The translations under genes were made by a program, and so were the position numbers. Of a stretch of DNA of 36,775 nt, positions 10,799 to 18,871 are shown one piece after another. Within the stretch, counting starts at the first letter, position 1; each line of letters opens with the position of its first letter. Source of the stretch: Perkinsus marinus ATCC 50983 (Eukaryota; Perkinsozoa; Perkinsida; Perkinsidae); NCBI RefSeq assembly GCF_000006405.1, contig NW_003211409.1:223050-259824 (forward strand). The letters are read 5' to 3'. The notes under the pieces were generated by a model that saw nothing but the letters and a program-made list of their open reading frames with translations, did not search any database and was not told the origin of the DNA.

Positions 10799-13700
10799 GC
10801 AGCAGGAAGGAGTATCAGCAGTCCCTCACCGTACCGAATCGAATGCAAACTCGATCCACAATGATTCAACATCGATAACCATGCTGGAGGGAGGAGGTCC
10901 GATTGTATCAGCCAAGCCAGCTTGCGAGAGCAGACGATTGAAGAACCTCTTACTTGCAAACCTAAACTCAACAACAACAACTACTACTGCTGCTGCTGTT
11001 ACTGTACAGTTCATATCACATCACCTTTCTTCATCAAGACGATCGATTTCCCACGGCCCACTAAAGCCGCCAATCTTATAATAAATCTGATGATCACAGA
11101 TTCGATTATCAAAAATTATGAAAAAATGTTGTATCAGTGGGCAGGTAGTATTACAACTGTATATCGATCTGGGATGCTTGCTAACAATAGCCGACTTTGA
11201 AGTTCCAATACGGACATCAACGAATCCTCACTGGCACCTGAGGTGAAGAAAAAGATCAACTCACTCGCAAGGATATACGACATTACCCCCATAACGGTAA
11301 AGAGCATCCACCAGTTGCAGTCCAGAAGTAGAGAAATGGATGGTCGTGTTGTCGTTGAACAAGTAAAGCGATGATATGAGCAAGATAACAAAGGCGAGGA
11401 CCATCCTAATGGCAGTATCCTCAGCCATACTAGCGAGCTTAGCATACCTACAAGTAAACAAAGAGATGAACAACAAACACCCGGGTTCGATCCCGGGACA
11501 TGTCGTTTTTACGTTCGAGTCCGCTGATTCAGCGTCTCCCGCGCACATCTCCTCAACTTATGCTCCCGATCAAGCTCTAGTACCTCTACCTATCATACCA
11601 CACTTACTTGAAATGACCAACAAACGCATGAACTCACTTTGAACTCATCAAAGTCCATTCCCCCGATCGGAGGTACACGCGCTGACAAACACCATGCAAC
11701 TACAACATGCACAAAAACAGCGACAAATTTTACCTGCCGTGTAACCCACGAACGTCGATTGCCTTCGAGGACGGTGAGCAAAATTCCGAGCGATCTAAAT
11801 AATACCAAATAGGAGATAAGAGGGCGCTGTCGAAGATTCACTTTCGTTCTATCGCTGTCCGAGGCCAGGCCAAAGTAAGTCATAGCATGCACGAAATCAT
11901 TAGGCCATATATAACCGTCGTTGTCCTCGTCCATACCTGCACTATCAGTATCAGAGAAAAATATATGTTCGCTTTCCACAGCCAAGTCGAGCAGTTTCAT
12001 CAAAATTTTACATACTAATTCGGGTAGAAGTGTACAGAAACCTACGAGAATTTCGTCAATTTTTCTCACAATTTCCACAAATTTCACCAACACACTTGCA
12101 TGTTTTCCCACACCGGACATTACAGAGAGCTCCTCCCTTCGAGTAACGACCAATTCATATCACACTACAACTGTTGAAAAATTCTAATTTCGGATGAATC
12201 GCATTTTCCTGTACCATATCATAAATGCGAGATTCTGTTTCCACAAAAAAATATTTTTTCCCAATCGCACAGAAGAAAAATGACAAATTACAAGTAGTGA
12301 CATAACCTCAAACACATCGCTCTAAAAAATGCTACCATAAAATCAACACTTACATGCAAACATGAGTTGCAAACGACGATAGAGAATATCGTCCTCCAAT
12401 TTCTTCATCTCATTCGCTCGGATGTGTTCCAGCAGCATGCCTAACCATCGTCATGACCTCTTATGCGATGCTGCTCACTTACCAAGTGCTTTGGCCATCC
12501 TATACAGACGAGTGAGCGTCAATACCCTCACCACTCGAGACAACTGCAGATGCTCAGCTGAAAATGATCACATTTCTCACTTAAAAACACTCGATAGTAA
12601 ATTATAGTTTAGATAACTGCATAGTAAAAGATAGAAAAGGGTTTATATGATGGCATTGATAACATTACTCTATTATATATGGTTCGGGTATAACGGGTTG
12701 GTTACTGTTTAATACTATATGATGTATAGTAAATGATAGCGCGAGATGGCATGTTCGACAATATCTGTTTATCGTTGCTTCAGCCGATTACGATTTTCAC
12801 AGTAGTAAATGATCATAGCAATGTTCACATTGGAGTCTCACCCGTTATATGAACAACACCACCGAAAAAAATTATAACATTCAACTTCACGAAAACGCAT
12901 GTGAGCAGTGAATAACACGCAAAAACATAGAGTGTTTTTGTGATACGGGCTGATTTTTCAGCTGCAATTCGCGAAGCGCTTTTCACATAGAGGTTCACGC
13001 TATCTCGAATATAATGGGTGAAATTCCATTACATCTGCGATAATCATTAATCTCGGTGAAAAACGCCAATTTTTAATCAGATTCGTACATCAAATCGACA
13101 AGCAATATAATCGCCTTCATTTTCCTACTATTCAATGAACGTCAAAGGAACAAGTACAACTACATCGCAACTTACCCAAACCACTCTCGCTGAGCATAGG
13201 ATAACCACGAAAATCTATCATCTCACTGAAACAGAAAATTCCCATCACCACAACATGCAAGTGCTTACTGAGCGATGTCCTTATCCGAGAGCTCGATGAC
13301 GATATCGAATACCATGCTTAACGTGGCGATCTGCAAAGGAAAAAATCTTTCATGAAAATATCAATTTTTCCTCGACACATTCAGATTGGGCAAACTTATA
13401 AAAAAACTATTATTGATGGAGTTTCACAGGCGGCCGTGATATAAAAAACACTAGTGAGAAAATATATTTCAAGACTACTGCATATCACCGCGAATATCGC
13501 GTTCCCCACAGAGTATTACGCGGCCCCTTCACGTAAAACGGGTGGTGAAACTCCAATAATCATGATATGCAACAGGTCACTAGTCGTAGTATTAATCAAC
13601 TATAACATAACACTTCATATAATCAATGGAATTTCACCCGTGATATGAAAAACACCAGTGAAAAACATATTTCGCAATTCACTTCCCGAAAAACTATTAT

Positions 13701-15970
13701 TTAGCGGAAACATATACGTACTGTAATTTTTATGGAGTATTACGTAACTTCACGTTAACCAGCCGAATCGAAAATACGTGTATAAATTTGTCTTCATATA
13801 TTCCCTAGTATACGCATATCAACGATGAAAACCCTAATATCAATGCGCTCGACTTTTCTTACTATGTCCAGGAATGCGACTAGTGATAAGAGGTATCTCG
13901 GGTCAACTACGGTTTTGATGACGATTTCGGCCGAGAATAGCACCTGAGCATCATCATCACCAACTGCAACAATCTCCTCGAGCTGATCATTAGCTCCAAA
14001 CGCGCCACTGCTATTTAACTCCAAGTTTTTCTACCTTCTAGTAACAGACAGTGCGACAAGTGTCACCATAATTTTTCTACTGTACTGAAGTAACGGAATG
14101 GCCTTGATAAGGCGCTTATAGATGCGACCGGAGCTCTTGCTGAGCTCGCTAGTTTCGCGCGTTTAATCCTGACCCTCGAGCCTCAGGAATTTTGGGAATA
14201 ATACGTGATGTGGTAATCGACTGTTTGGCTTACCGCAGCAACAAGTGTGATGTACCCGAAGACCTGGTCGCCAACGTTGCTATTATAAAGGGAGTTTATA
14301 GGAGGGGCCACTAGTGAGAATATCGTCAAGATATAGTACCTACAAACGCTCTCTATCGCACATTCTATACAAAAAATTTATTGTAAAATAGAAAAAATAT
14401 GATTTATTAACATATGAAATATATTGAAGTTTCACCCTAGTGATATGAAAACACCGGTGAAAAACATATTTTACGACTACTGTATAGCGCCGCGAATATC
14501 GCGTTTTTCACCGAGTTTTACGCCGCCTCACGTAAAACTCCATTATATAAATTCCCTCACATATTATATTACATATAAAATACAAATAATCACCATCAGC
14601 TCGATATTCACACCGTCTCGAAAGTATGTGATTGTCGATAGAAATACAGTGATATTACAGTATGATAAAACCGGTGCTTTTCGTGGCCTTCTTCAATTTC
14701 CTCCGAAGCTTAGTAATTTTCTCCGTCAATCGTCCCTCCGTATGCTCGGCTCTATCTCGTCGCACTTTTTCAGATTCAAATCCGACCTGATCATATTACC
14801 AATACTAATTACAACTGAAATTATTGTTGCCCGCGACGATGATGATATTAAGAAACCGACTTTGAAATGGACGGAGACTATTTTCAGCATGTAAATGAAA
14901 CAGTGGAGTTTCACCCGTGATGTGAAAAACCTATTCTAGAGTATCTCGAACATCGGCTTTTCACACAGTGTTTCGTGTGTACTACCCGTTCCCAGACCCT
15001 TTCTCTCCTCTGGACCTCATCAAAGGCCACGAAATTCTCAAATGCTCCACCATCATCATCATCATCTCCGCCTCCTGCACATTTACAGATCAACCCCCCT
15101 GCCATTGTTAGAGGCATACCATCAAAGTGAGCGCCGCTGCCTCCCTTCGTCGTCTTATCGTTGTTCTCGCCACGTGCACACTCTGAATGCAAGTATCATA
15201 TTTCTGGGTCGACAACACTCCTTTGTAAAGCGATGTTCGTGCCCTTTCTCTGTAGTGCAAAATAAGACTACTGATATCATATTCTAGGAAATTTCCTCAA
15301 CTACCTCATATAATAGAGTTTCACCCGTGATATGAAAAACACTAGTGAAAACCAAATTTCACGACTATTGCAAGGCGCGAATATCGCGTTTTCACGGAGT
15401 TTTATGCCACTTCACGTAGAACGGGTGAAACTCCAATGAATAAAACAACCTTGCGAAGCCAGCGAGGAGCTCGCGTCATCTGACCCCAGCGTACCAACAA
15501 TAGCGTTGCCGAGCTCCTCATCATCATCATCGTTCTTCTTACCACGTGCAACACGATCGTCCGATCCGCTGTTTGATCGGAATCTTCTTCTTCGGAAGAA
15601 GCTGCCTGAATGCATTGAGTCCACAGCTAGTGATCCCCAAACGTGGCATACAATGATGATGTTGTTGTTGCTGTTCGTGTTGGGGTGACCAACACTCCTT
15701 GCAAGGTTCGCTATCATCACCATCTACGTCACCGGCGAGACTGTCTGTTGCTGAACCGGCTGAACGTTAAAACGGCGTTAGGTACTTCACTGGTGGTTGT
15801 TTACCATTTGCCGTGTTGAACATCATAGACCGCAATTTCTTCCAAGATGCTGCGACGTGCTCTGAGGGCTCCGAGGGAGGTACGTGAGCAGTGGAGAATT
15901 CAGAAAACTTCGTGTCATTGGTAGGATCTGAGACGCGTAGTGTTAGAGCGGGAGTCATATGATACTGCAT
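7172..15970 (-). CDS. voltage-sensor / EF-hand / class III nucleotide cyclase fusion protein
   Basis: A gene of roughly 8.8 kb read through about 20 exons. N-terminal exon 15970 (MQYHMTPALTL...), acidic Ser/Asp-rich exons to about 14.9 kb, a basic helical exon near 14.7 kb, a voltage-sensor domain (14.01-12.35 kb), an EF-hand pair (11.94-11.64 kb), a helical linker, a membrane segment (MVLAFVILLISSLYLF, exon 11265-11447), a presumed extracellular part, a HAMP-like linker ending SSWAKYCPYDV (exon ending 9488), the cyclase catalytic domain (8787-7769), and a C-terminal helical tail ending EANPPP / WDGTTRLVRKSFDESPE, stop 7174-7172. The tail pattern (ALEAYRNRNFGRAIELL, NPPP, WDG) is usual after cyclase domains of this class. 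Most junctions agree in phase; the join between 7580 and about 7554 and several ectodomain exons do not resolve. A second membrane segment before the HAMP-like linker is expected but not placed. Introns are crowded with RE1, RE2, RE3 and microsatellites. The role inferred is cyclic-nucleotide synthesis gated by voltage and/or calcium. Confidence 0.8.
7625..7760 (-). repeat. RE1 element in cyclase intron (diverged)
   Basis: Reverse of the RE1 3' half: CAATGTGAAAAGATATGCGCATGGTCGACTA and a degraded run to ACCCGAATTTGTGTGTAGA. It is in the intron between the VAVKGK exon (7769-7882) and the next exon at 7601. Confidence 0.6.
7769..8787 (-). other. class III nucleotide cyclase catalytic domain exons
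   Basis: Six exons in perfect phase: 8665-8787, 8547-8607, 8388-8494, 8235-8334, 8067-8182 and 7769-7882. Together they show VTIFFSDIEAFT (first metal Asp), SHYFT...ENQGTLLEVLGDGILAVWNAP (second metal Asp in LGD), VRMGIHTG, VGNVGAPSRMKYGLLGDRVN, then TASRLE (Asn and Arg that stabilise the transition state) and FVCRPLDRVAVKGKSEG. The domain therefore looks catalytically complete. Base-selecting positions are mixed: the residue usually Lys in adenylyl cyclases is Glu (as in guanylyl cyclases), and the second one (Asp in adenylyl, Cys in guanylyl) is Gly, in MKYGLLGD. Substrate cannot be told from sequence. Confidence 0.9.
7929..7957. repeat. (TAC)n microsatellite
   Basis: About nine TAC units in the cyclase intron between exons 8067-8182 and 7769-7882. 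Confidence 0.8.
8886..9014 (+). repeat. RE2 palindromic MITE
   Basis: Terminal inverted repeats of the GAGTTTCACCCGT / ACGGGTGAAACTC type (here slightly altered), with internal CACTAGTG and a central CCGCGAATATCGCG palindrome. In a cyclase intron. Confidence 0.75.
9764..9933 (-). repeat. RE2 MITE, longer variant
   Basis: GTAGTTTCACCCGTTTTACG at the left and TTTTTCATATCGCGGGTGG at the right with the RE2 interior, longer than the typical 125 bp. In a cyclase intron. Confidence 0.65.
10057..10291. repeat. RE3 element with long inverted repeats
   Basis: CCTATAATGTTCCCAGGAAG at 10059 is matched in inverse by the right end (CCCTGGGAACATTATAGG). The arms stay alignable for about 70 bp (GGAACACATTCTT near each inner end). 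A non-autonomous DNA transposon is the simplest reading. In a cyclase intron. Confidence 0.7.
10622..10804. repeat. (AAC)n microsatellite, about 180 bp
   Basis: Nearly pure AAC/CAA repeats broken by AAAAC and AGC units. Gives poly-Leu and poly-Val frames on the minus strand. It lies in a cyclase intron between the exon ending at 10830 and the next near 10.45 kb. Confidence 0.9.
11640..11936 (-). other. EF-hand pair in the cyclase fusion
   Basis: The exon starting at 11936 reads G-M then a full calcium-loop pattern, DEDNDGYIWPND (acidic at 1, 3, 5 and 12, Gly at 6, Ile at 8), followed by helix FVHAMTYFGL. After one or two short introns an exon near 11.65 kb reads ARVPPIGGMDFDEF, which matches the second half of an EF-hand loop but lacks acidic residues at positions 1-5, so hand 2 is probably not a calcium binder. 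The order sensor-EF pair-membrane segment suggests calcium feedback on the cyclase. Hand 1 is well supported; hand 2 is an inference. Confidence 0.65.
11937..12113 (-). repeat. RE1 element forming a whole cyclase intron
   Basis: The 177-bp intron between ...EELSVMS and GMDEDNDG starts inside the RE1 terminus (GTGTGGGAAAACATGCA) and ends ACTGATAGTGCAG. The element, antisense to the gene, supplies essentially the entire intron including the GT donor; phase is kept (TCC G / GT ATG). Confidence 0.75.
12829..13034 (+). repeat. RE2-like element, diverged
   Basis: Left end GGAGTCTCACCCGTTATATG and right end ATAATGGGTGAAATTCCATT are inverted; the interior differs from the consensus. In the cyclase intron between S4 and S3 exons. 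Confidence 0.5.
13416..13558 (+). repeat. RE2 MITE
   Basis: TGGAGTTTCAC at left, GGTGAAACTCCA at right, interior with GACTACTGCATATCACCGCG and CGCGAATATCGCG. A GCGGCC run appears in both arms and is absent from other copies. Confidence 0.75.
13626..13770 (+). repeat. RE2 MITE, right end degraded
   Basis: GGAATTTCACCCGTGATATG and CACCAGTGAAAAACATATTT at left; the right arm keeps TACGTAACTTCACGT but lacks a clear terminal repeat. Confidence 0.55.
14425..14545 (+). repeat. RE2 MITE
   Basis: GAAGTTTCACCCTAGTGATA at left, GCCGCGAATATCGCG core, CCTCACGTAAAACTCCATTA at right. In a cyclase intron upstream of the voltage sensor. Confidence 0.7.
14903..14975 (+). repeat. RE2 MITE, partial
   Basis: Left end GTGGAGTTTCACCCGTGATG with a shortened interior reaching CTTTTCACACAGTGTTTCG; the right arm is missing. 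Confidence 0.5.
15310..15437 (+). repeat. RE2 MITE, well preserved
   Basis: GAGTTTCACCCGTGATATGA at left and ACGGGTGAAACTCCAATGA at right, about 128 bp, central GCGCGAATATCGCG. In the cyclase intron after the acidic N-terminal exon. Confidence 0.8.
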
Positions 15971-15976
15971 ATCGTA

Positions 15977-16051
15977 GTATTTTTTAGTCTAATCGGCAGT
16001 GCTGGACGCCTGCCATGCGAAAGACCCCAGGATCGAATCTTGGTTGATACA
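15977..16051 (+). pseudogene. decayed tRNA-Gly(GCC) copy
   Basis: The stretch CGCCTGCCATGCG with anticodon GCC, followed by an AGACCC variable region and a B-box-like GGATCGAATCT, closely follows tRNA-Gly(GCC). The acceptor stem pairs only in its outer four or five positions (GTAT... with ...GATAC) and the anticodon stem in three of five, and the D arm has a long loop. I read it as a decayed copy or the head of a tRNA-derived SINE. It sits 7 bp outside the cyclase start codon, on the opposite strand. Confidence 0.5.
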
Positions 16052-16687
16052 TAAACTTTTACGCTACTCAAACCAGCTACTACCTATAGGCGGGTCTTCC
16101 GACGAAGGAAGGCTTGGCGGGGAAGATGTCCGATTCATTCTCGGGTTGTCCCTCATAGGCACAATGATTGACTGATGACAAGATTGAGATTGAGCTCTTC
16201 ATCTCGTGACGTGCGGCTGAAAATGGCAGACATGCATTAAAATTGAGGCGGAGCGATGCACGGAGCTGTGTCCCTTGTGCAAGTCTTTCTCAATGACGCT
16301 TTTCCTCCTAGCCTGTGTTATTGTGATCCTGTCTCTTGACTACTGCTAGAGTAGGGGGATTGCATTGCATTTCATTCAGGTGTTGTCTAAAGGTGTCGGA
16401 GGATTAGTATTTTGCTACTTGTTTTCGTCGTTGATAAAAAGGGGTAAGTTGTGAGGTTTTCCTCCGTCGATTCGATTAGTACAATTCATTCGACGTATTG
16501 TATGCTTGTTCTCAAAATCATCGAGTATATTTCATGTTTTCCTTGTTGGGAACAGCCTATTGGAAATTGTCGGTGATTAGTAAGACCTTTGTAGTGCGTA
16601 CGTAGTCTGAGGTCAGTTGATGCTGTTTTGCTCGTGTTGTGAGATTTACTCATGTAGTCGTTTTATCTCTTCTCTCGATTTCTTCGT
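16052..16687. other. intergenic region between divergent cyclase and transporter genes
   Basis: About 0.64 kb without a supported gene. It separates a minus-strand gene (cyclase) from a plus-strand gene (transporter), so it should hold both promoters, but no TATA-like or other core element stands out. Several AG dinucleotides after pyrimidine-rich runs lie just before the transporter start (for example near 16616) and could be acceptors for a trans-spliced leader if this is Perkinsus; that is inference. Confidence 0.35.
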
Positions 16688-17986
16688 ATGTCTGAGAAGT
16701 CCAGCATTTCCACTAAAATCAGTGATTTTAGTGCCGACTCCGTTACGACTGGCGGTCGTCCCGACGGTTCGTCCAACTTCCGTACCGTCATCAACTTCGC
16801 TCTAGTCGCTGTCGGTGTTGGTATTCTTGCTTTACCACGTGCTATTGCCCAAGGTGGTTGGATCCTAGGCAGTGTTCTACTCGCAGTAGCATGGAGTGTT
16901 GCTCAATATGGAACGTATTTGCTTTATCGTTGTATGTACATGCACCCTAAAGGTGAGGAAAGGTTCGACTCTTTTCAAGCCATTGGTAAAGCATGTTTCG
17001 GTAAACCCGGTGAGATCTTCACCGCATTCGTCCAGTATCTGGATTTACTTCTGGTATGTTCTCTACTTGTCATTCTAGTCGGTGATGGTATGTACGAGTT
17101 GGTCCCCCAACTAGACCGTATTTGGTGGTGTGTCATATTCGTATGTGTTATGTTACCATTGGCTATGTTGCCCACTATGAAGGAGGTAGCTTTCGTTTCC
17201 TTCATTGGTATCACTGCTGCCTTTGTTACTGTCATTGCTGTCATTGGTGCTTCTGTAAGAGAGTCATCTGATCCGATCAAGGAGCACGAGCATTACCTCA
17301 TGCCTCAGAACGCCAGTACAGCCGTTCTTGCATTCACCAACTTCATGAACGCCTTTGCTGTTACTACTGTTGTTCCGACACTTGTCGATAACATGCAAAA
17401 ACCTAAGCAATTTCCTCGTGTGTTAGCCGCCGGTTTCTTCGTGATTGTTGCCATTTTCGCTGCAATTGCATATTCTGGTTATGCAGGCTTTGGCCACGAT
17501 CTCCTCGACTACCCCAACATCACCTACGCTATTGCCTATGGTCGTTCTCGTGGTGACTGGTTGGTTATCATCGTTCAAGTGGCTATTGAAGTCGTTTGCT
17601 TTTCTCACTTCTTGGTAATGTTCAACCCGGTCTGTGTCGGTGTTGAGGATGCTCTTGAGGCGATTCATGGTGGCAAGGTTCGTCATTGGATTAAAATGAT
17701 CTCTCGTGCTATTCTTATGGTCATTTGTTTCGTCATCGCCGTCAGTGTACCTGGTTTCGGTTCTCTCGTTGATCTCATTGGTGCTACTGCTGTTATGTTG
17801 CTTCAAATTGTATTTCCTGTTGTATTCTTCCTAGTCCTTGAGAGGAAGCGTGTTAAGATCGGCTTCAAGTCTGCATTTGGTAGTGTTGTTTCCAAATACG
17901 TGCAATACGTGGTGATGGCTATATGTCTAGTACTTGCTATCATTGGTATGATATTTGGTACATGGTCTGCTATCACTAACTGGTAA
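16688..17986 (+). CDS. AAAP-family amino-acid transporter, intronless
   Basis: A single 432-codon frame. After a hydrophilic, Ser-rich N-tail of about 30 residues it reads SNFRTVINFALVAVGVGILALPRAIAQGGW, the family signature of AAAP/SLC32-SLC36-SLC38 transporters in the first membrane segment. About 11 membrane segments follow, for example LLLVCSLLVILVG, VIFVCVMLPLAMLP, VSFIGITAAFVTVIAVIGA, AFTNFMNAFAVTTVVPTL, VLAAGFFVIVAIFAAIAYSGYAGFG, and the final VVMAICLVLAIIGMIFGTW. Length fits the family. It probably moves neutral amino acids with protons or sodium across the plasma or vacuolar membrane; substrate is not readable. It has no introns although both neighbours have many, and its codons favour GTC/GTT, TTC and CGT, which may reflect strong expression or a retrocopy origin. 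Confidence 0.9.
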   Translation: MSEKSSISTKISDFSADSVTTGGRPDGSSNFRTVINFALVAVGVGILALPRAIAQGGWILGSVLLAVAWSVAQYGTYLLYRCMYMHPKGEERFDSFQAIGKACFGKPGEIFTAFVQYLDLLLVCSLLVILVGDGMYELVPQLDRIWWCVIFVCVMLPLAMLPTMKEVAFVSFIGITAAFVTVIAVIGASVRESSDPIKEHEHYLMPQNASTAVLAFTNFMNAFAVTTVVPTLVDNMQKPKQFPRVLAAGFFVIVAIFAAIAYSGYAGFGHDLLDYPNITYAIAYGRSRGDWLVIIVQVAIEVVCFSHFLVMFNPVCVGVEDALEAIHGGKVRHWIKMISRAILMVICFVIAVSVPGFGSLVDLIGATAVMLLQIVFPVVFFLVLERKRVKIGFKSAFGSVVSKYVQYVVMAICLVLAIIGMIFGTWSAITNW

Positions 17987-18099
17987 ACAACTCTAATTTT
18001 GTGACTTTGATTGAGTACAGGTGTTCGTTGTTCAATCTGCCTACTCTTAACACTACTTCTACCACTCTTACTCCTACTAATACTACAACAGCTGTCCTA

Positions 18100-18134
18100 G
18101 TGGGCGAGTTCGGCTCGAAAAGCCAACTGCCCAC
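18100..18134 (+). other. stem-loop in the transporter 3' region
   Basis: GTGGGC (18100-18105) pairs with GCCCAC (18129-18134); inside it AGT pairs with ACT and GGC with GCC around a loop containing AAAA. It lies 114 bp after the transporter stop, so it may be in its 3' UTR. Function is unknown. Confidence 0.45.
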
Positions 18135-18871
18135 GTTTCTCAAATTGTTTTCCGTAAAAACTCATATGTCGTCATCTTAGCAGTTGCCATTGCGATGGTT
18201 ACCGCTGATTAAGCAGTCAAAAGTCATACGATTGTTGTCTAGTCGTCAAACATCTTCTGTTCTATTATTATTCGATTCCTATCATTCCTCCCAAATTGTC
18301 GGAACCTTTTCGTTCAACAAAGGTGGTCGTCAAATAGAAGACCATCTCGTTATCGATTAGGGAAGTTAACAATCGTGATGACTTAATTGTTATTGTTGTA
18401 CAAGGTCGTAATAAAGGAAGGGTTGTGTTTTAGTAAGCTGCAAAAGAGAAACGTAAAAAGTCGTCGTACCTGTTGGGACGGCCGGGATCAATATTGTTTC
18501 AATTTGTGGCGGGTTGAGGGTGCAGTATCATAAAGGGCTCTACCGATACCATTAAAACTTGAACTTGTAGATAATCGAATGAGATGGTGGTATGTCAATT
18601 AAATCACTGTGTAAACTGCAATGATAAGGTTATTACTACAGAGGAAGTAGTACCGGGTGTTCAACACGATACAGTAATTGTTATATTTGATTGTTATACT
18701 ATACTAGATTTGATGCAGACAGACTCTACTGATTATATCCAGGAATTGACTCCCCACCGTACTCCACGAAAAGCCTCCAGTTGGGACTAGTCGTTAATGT
18801 GCTGCTTGTTGTCAGTTGTTTGTATATTAGTAGTAATACTAAGAATTGTAAATCGATTTTCGTTGTCATTA
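18135..18871. other. intergenic stretch
   Basis: About 0.7 kb between the transporter 3' region and the next start at 18872. A short plus frame at 18584-18790 has no recognisable motif. I see no RNA gene or element of the RE families. It should hold the end of the transporter transcript and the promoter of the next gene. Confidence 0.4.

Larger units (their letters stand above)
12354..14010 (-). other. voltage-sensor domain exons (S2-S4) of the cyclase fusion
   Basis: Exon 13863-14010 gives SSGAFGAND...DDDAQ, then S2 VLFSAEIVIKTVV and the S2-S3 turn DPRYLLSLVAFLDI. Exon 13269-13330 gives S3 IATLSMVFDIVIEL. A short exon near 13.2 kb follows. Exon 12483-12557 gives S4 RVVRVLTLTRLYRMAK, with basic residues every third position (R, R, T, R, R, K), the hallmark of a voltage sensor. 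Exon 12354-12440 continues as a charged helix (GMLLEHIRANEMKKLEDD). S1 is probably in the exon just above 14.0 kb (KIMVTLVALSVTR) but its start is not settled. Exons 12354-14010 join in agreeing phase apart from the small one. No S5, pore loop or S6 is seen before the EF-hand exon, and only about 240 bp separate the two. Confidence 0.75.

Noticed and set aside
10444-10980. Minus-strand frames rich in Val or Leu (over 100 residues)
   Set aside because: They are translations of the AAC microsatellite in a cyclase intron; the real exon on this strand ends at 10830.
11480-11497. CCCGGGTTCGATCCCGGG, a perfect tRNA T-arm-like hairpin
   Set aside because: No matching acceptor, D or anticodon arm around it on either strand; it lies in a cyclase intron and is probably a fragment of a tRNA-derived repeat.
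11640-11936. Reading the EF-hand exon as a channel pore loop (FVHAMTYFGLAS resembles a calcium-channel pore helix)
   Set aside because: The 12-residue loop before it fits the EF-hand pattern at every key position, a second EF-like half follows, and no flanking S5/S6 helices are present.
14424-14894. 156-codon plus-strand frame
   Set aside because: It overlaps an RE2 copy and an exon of the cyclase gene on the other strand; no domain seen.
16975-17806. Minus-strand frames antisense to the transporter
   Set aside because: Shadow frames of a strongly supported transporter gene; no motif of their own.
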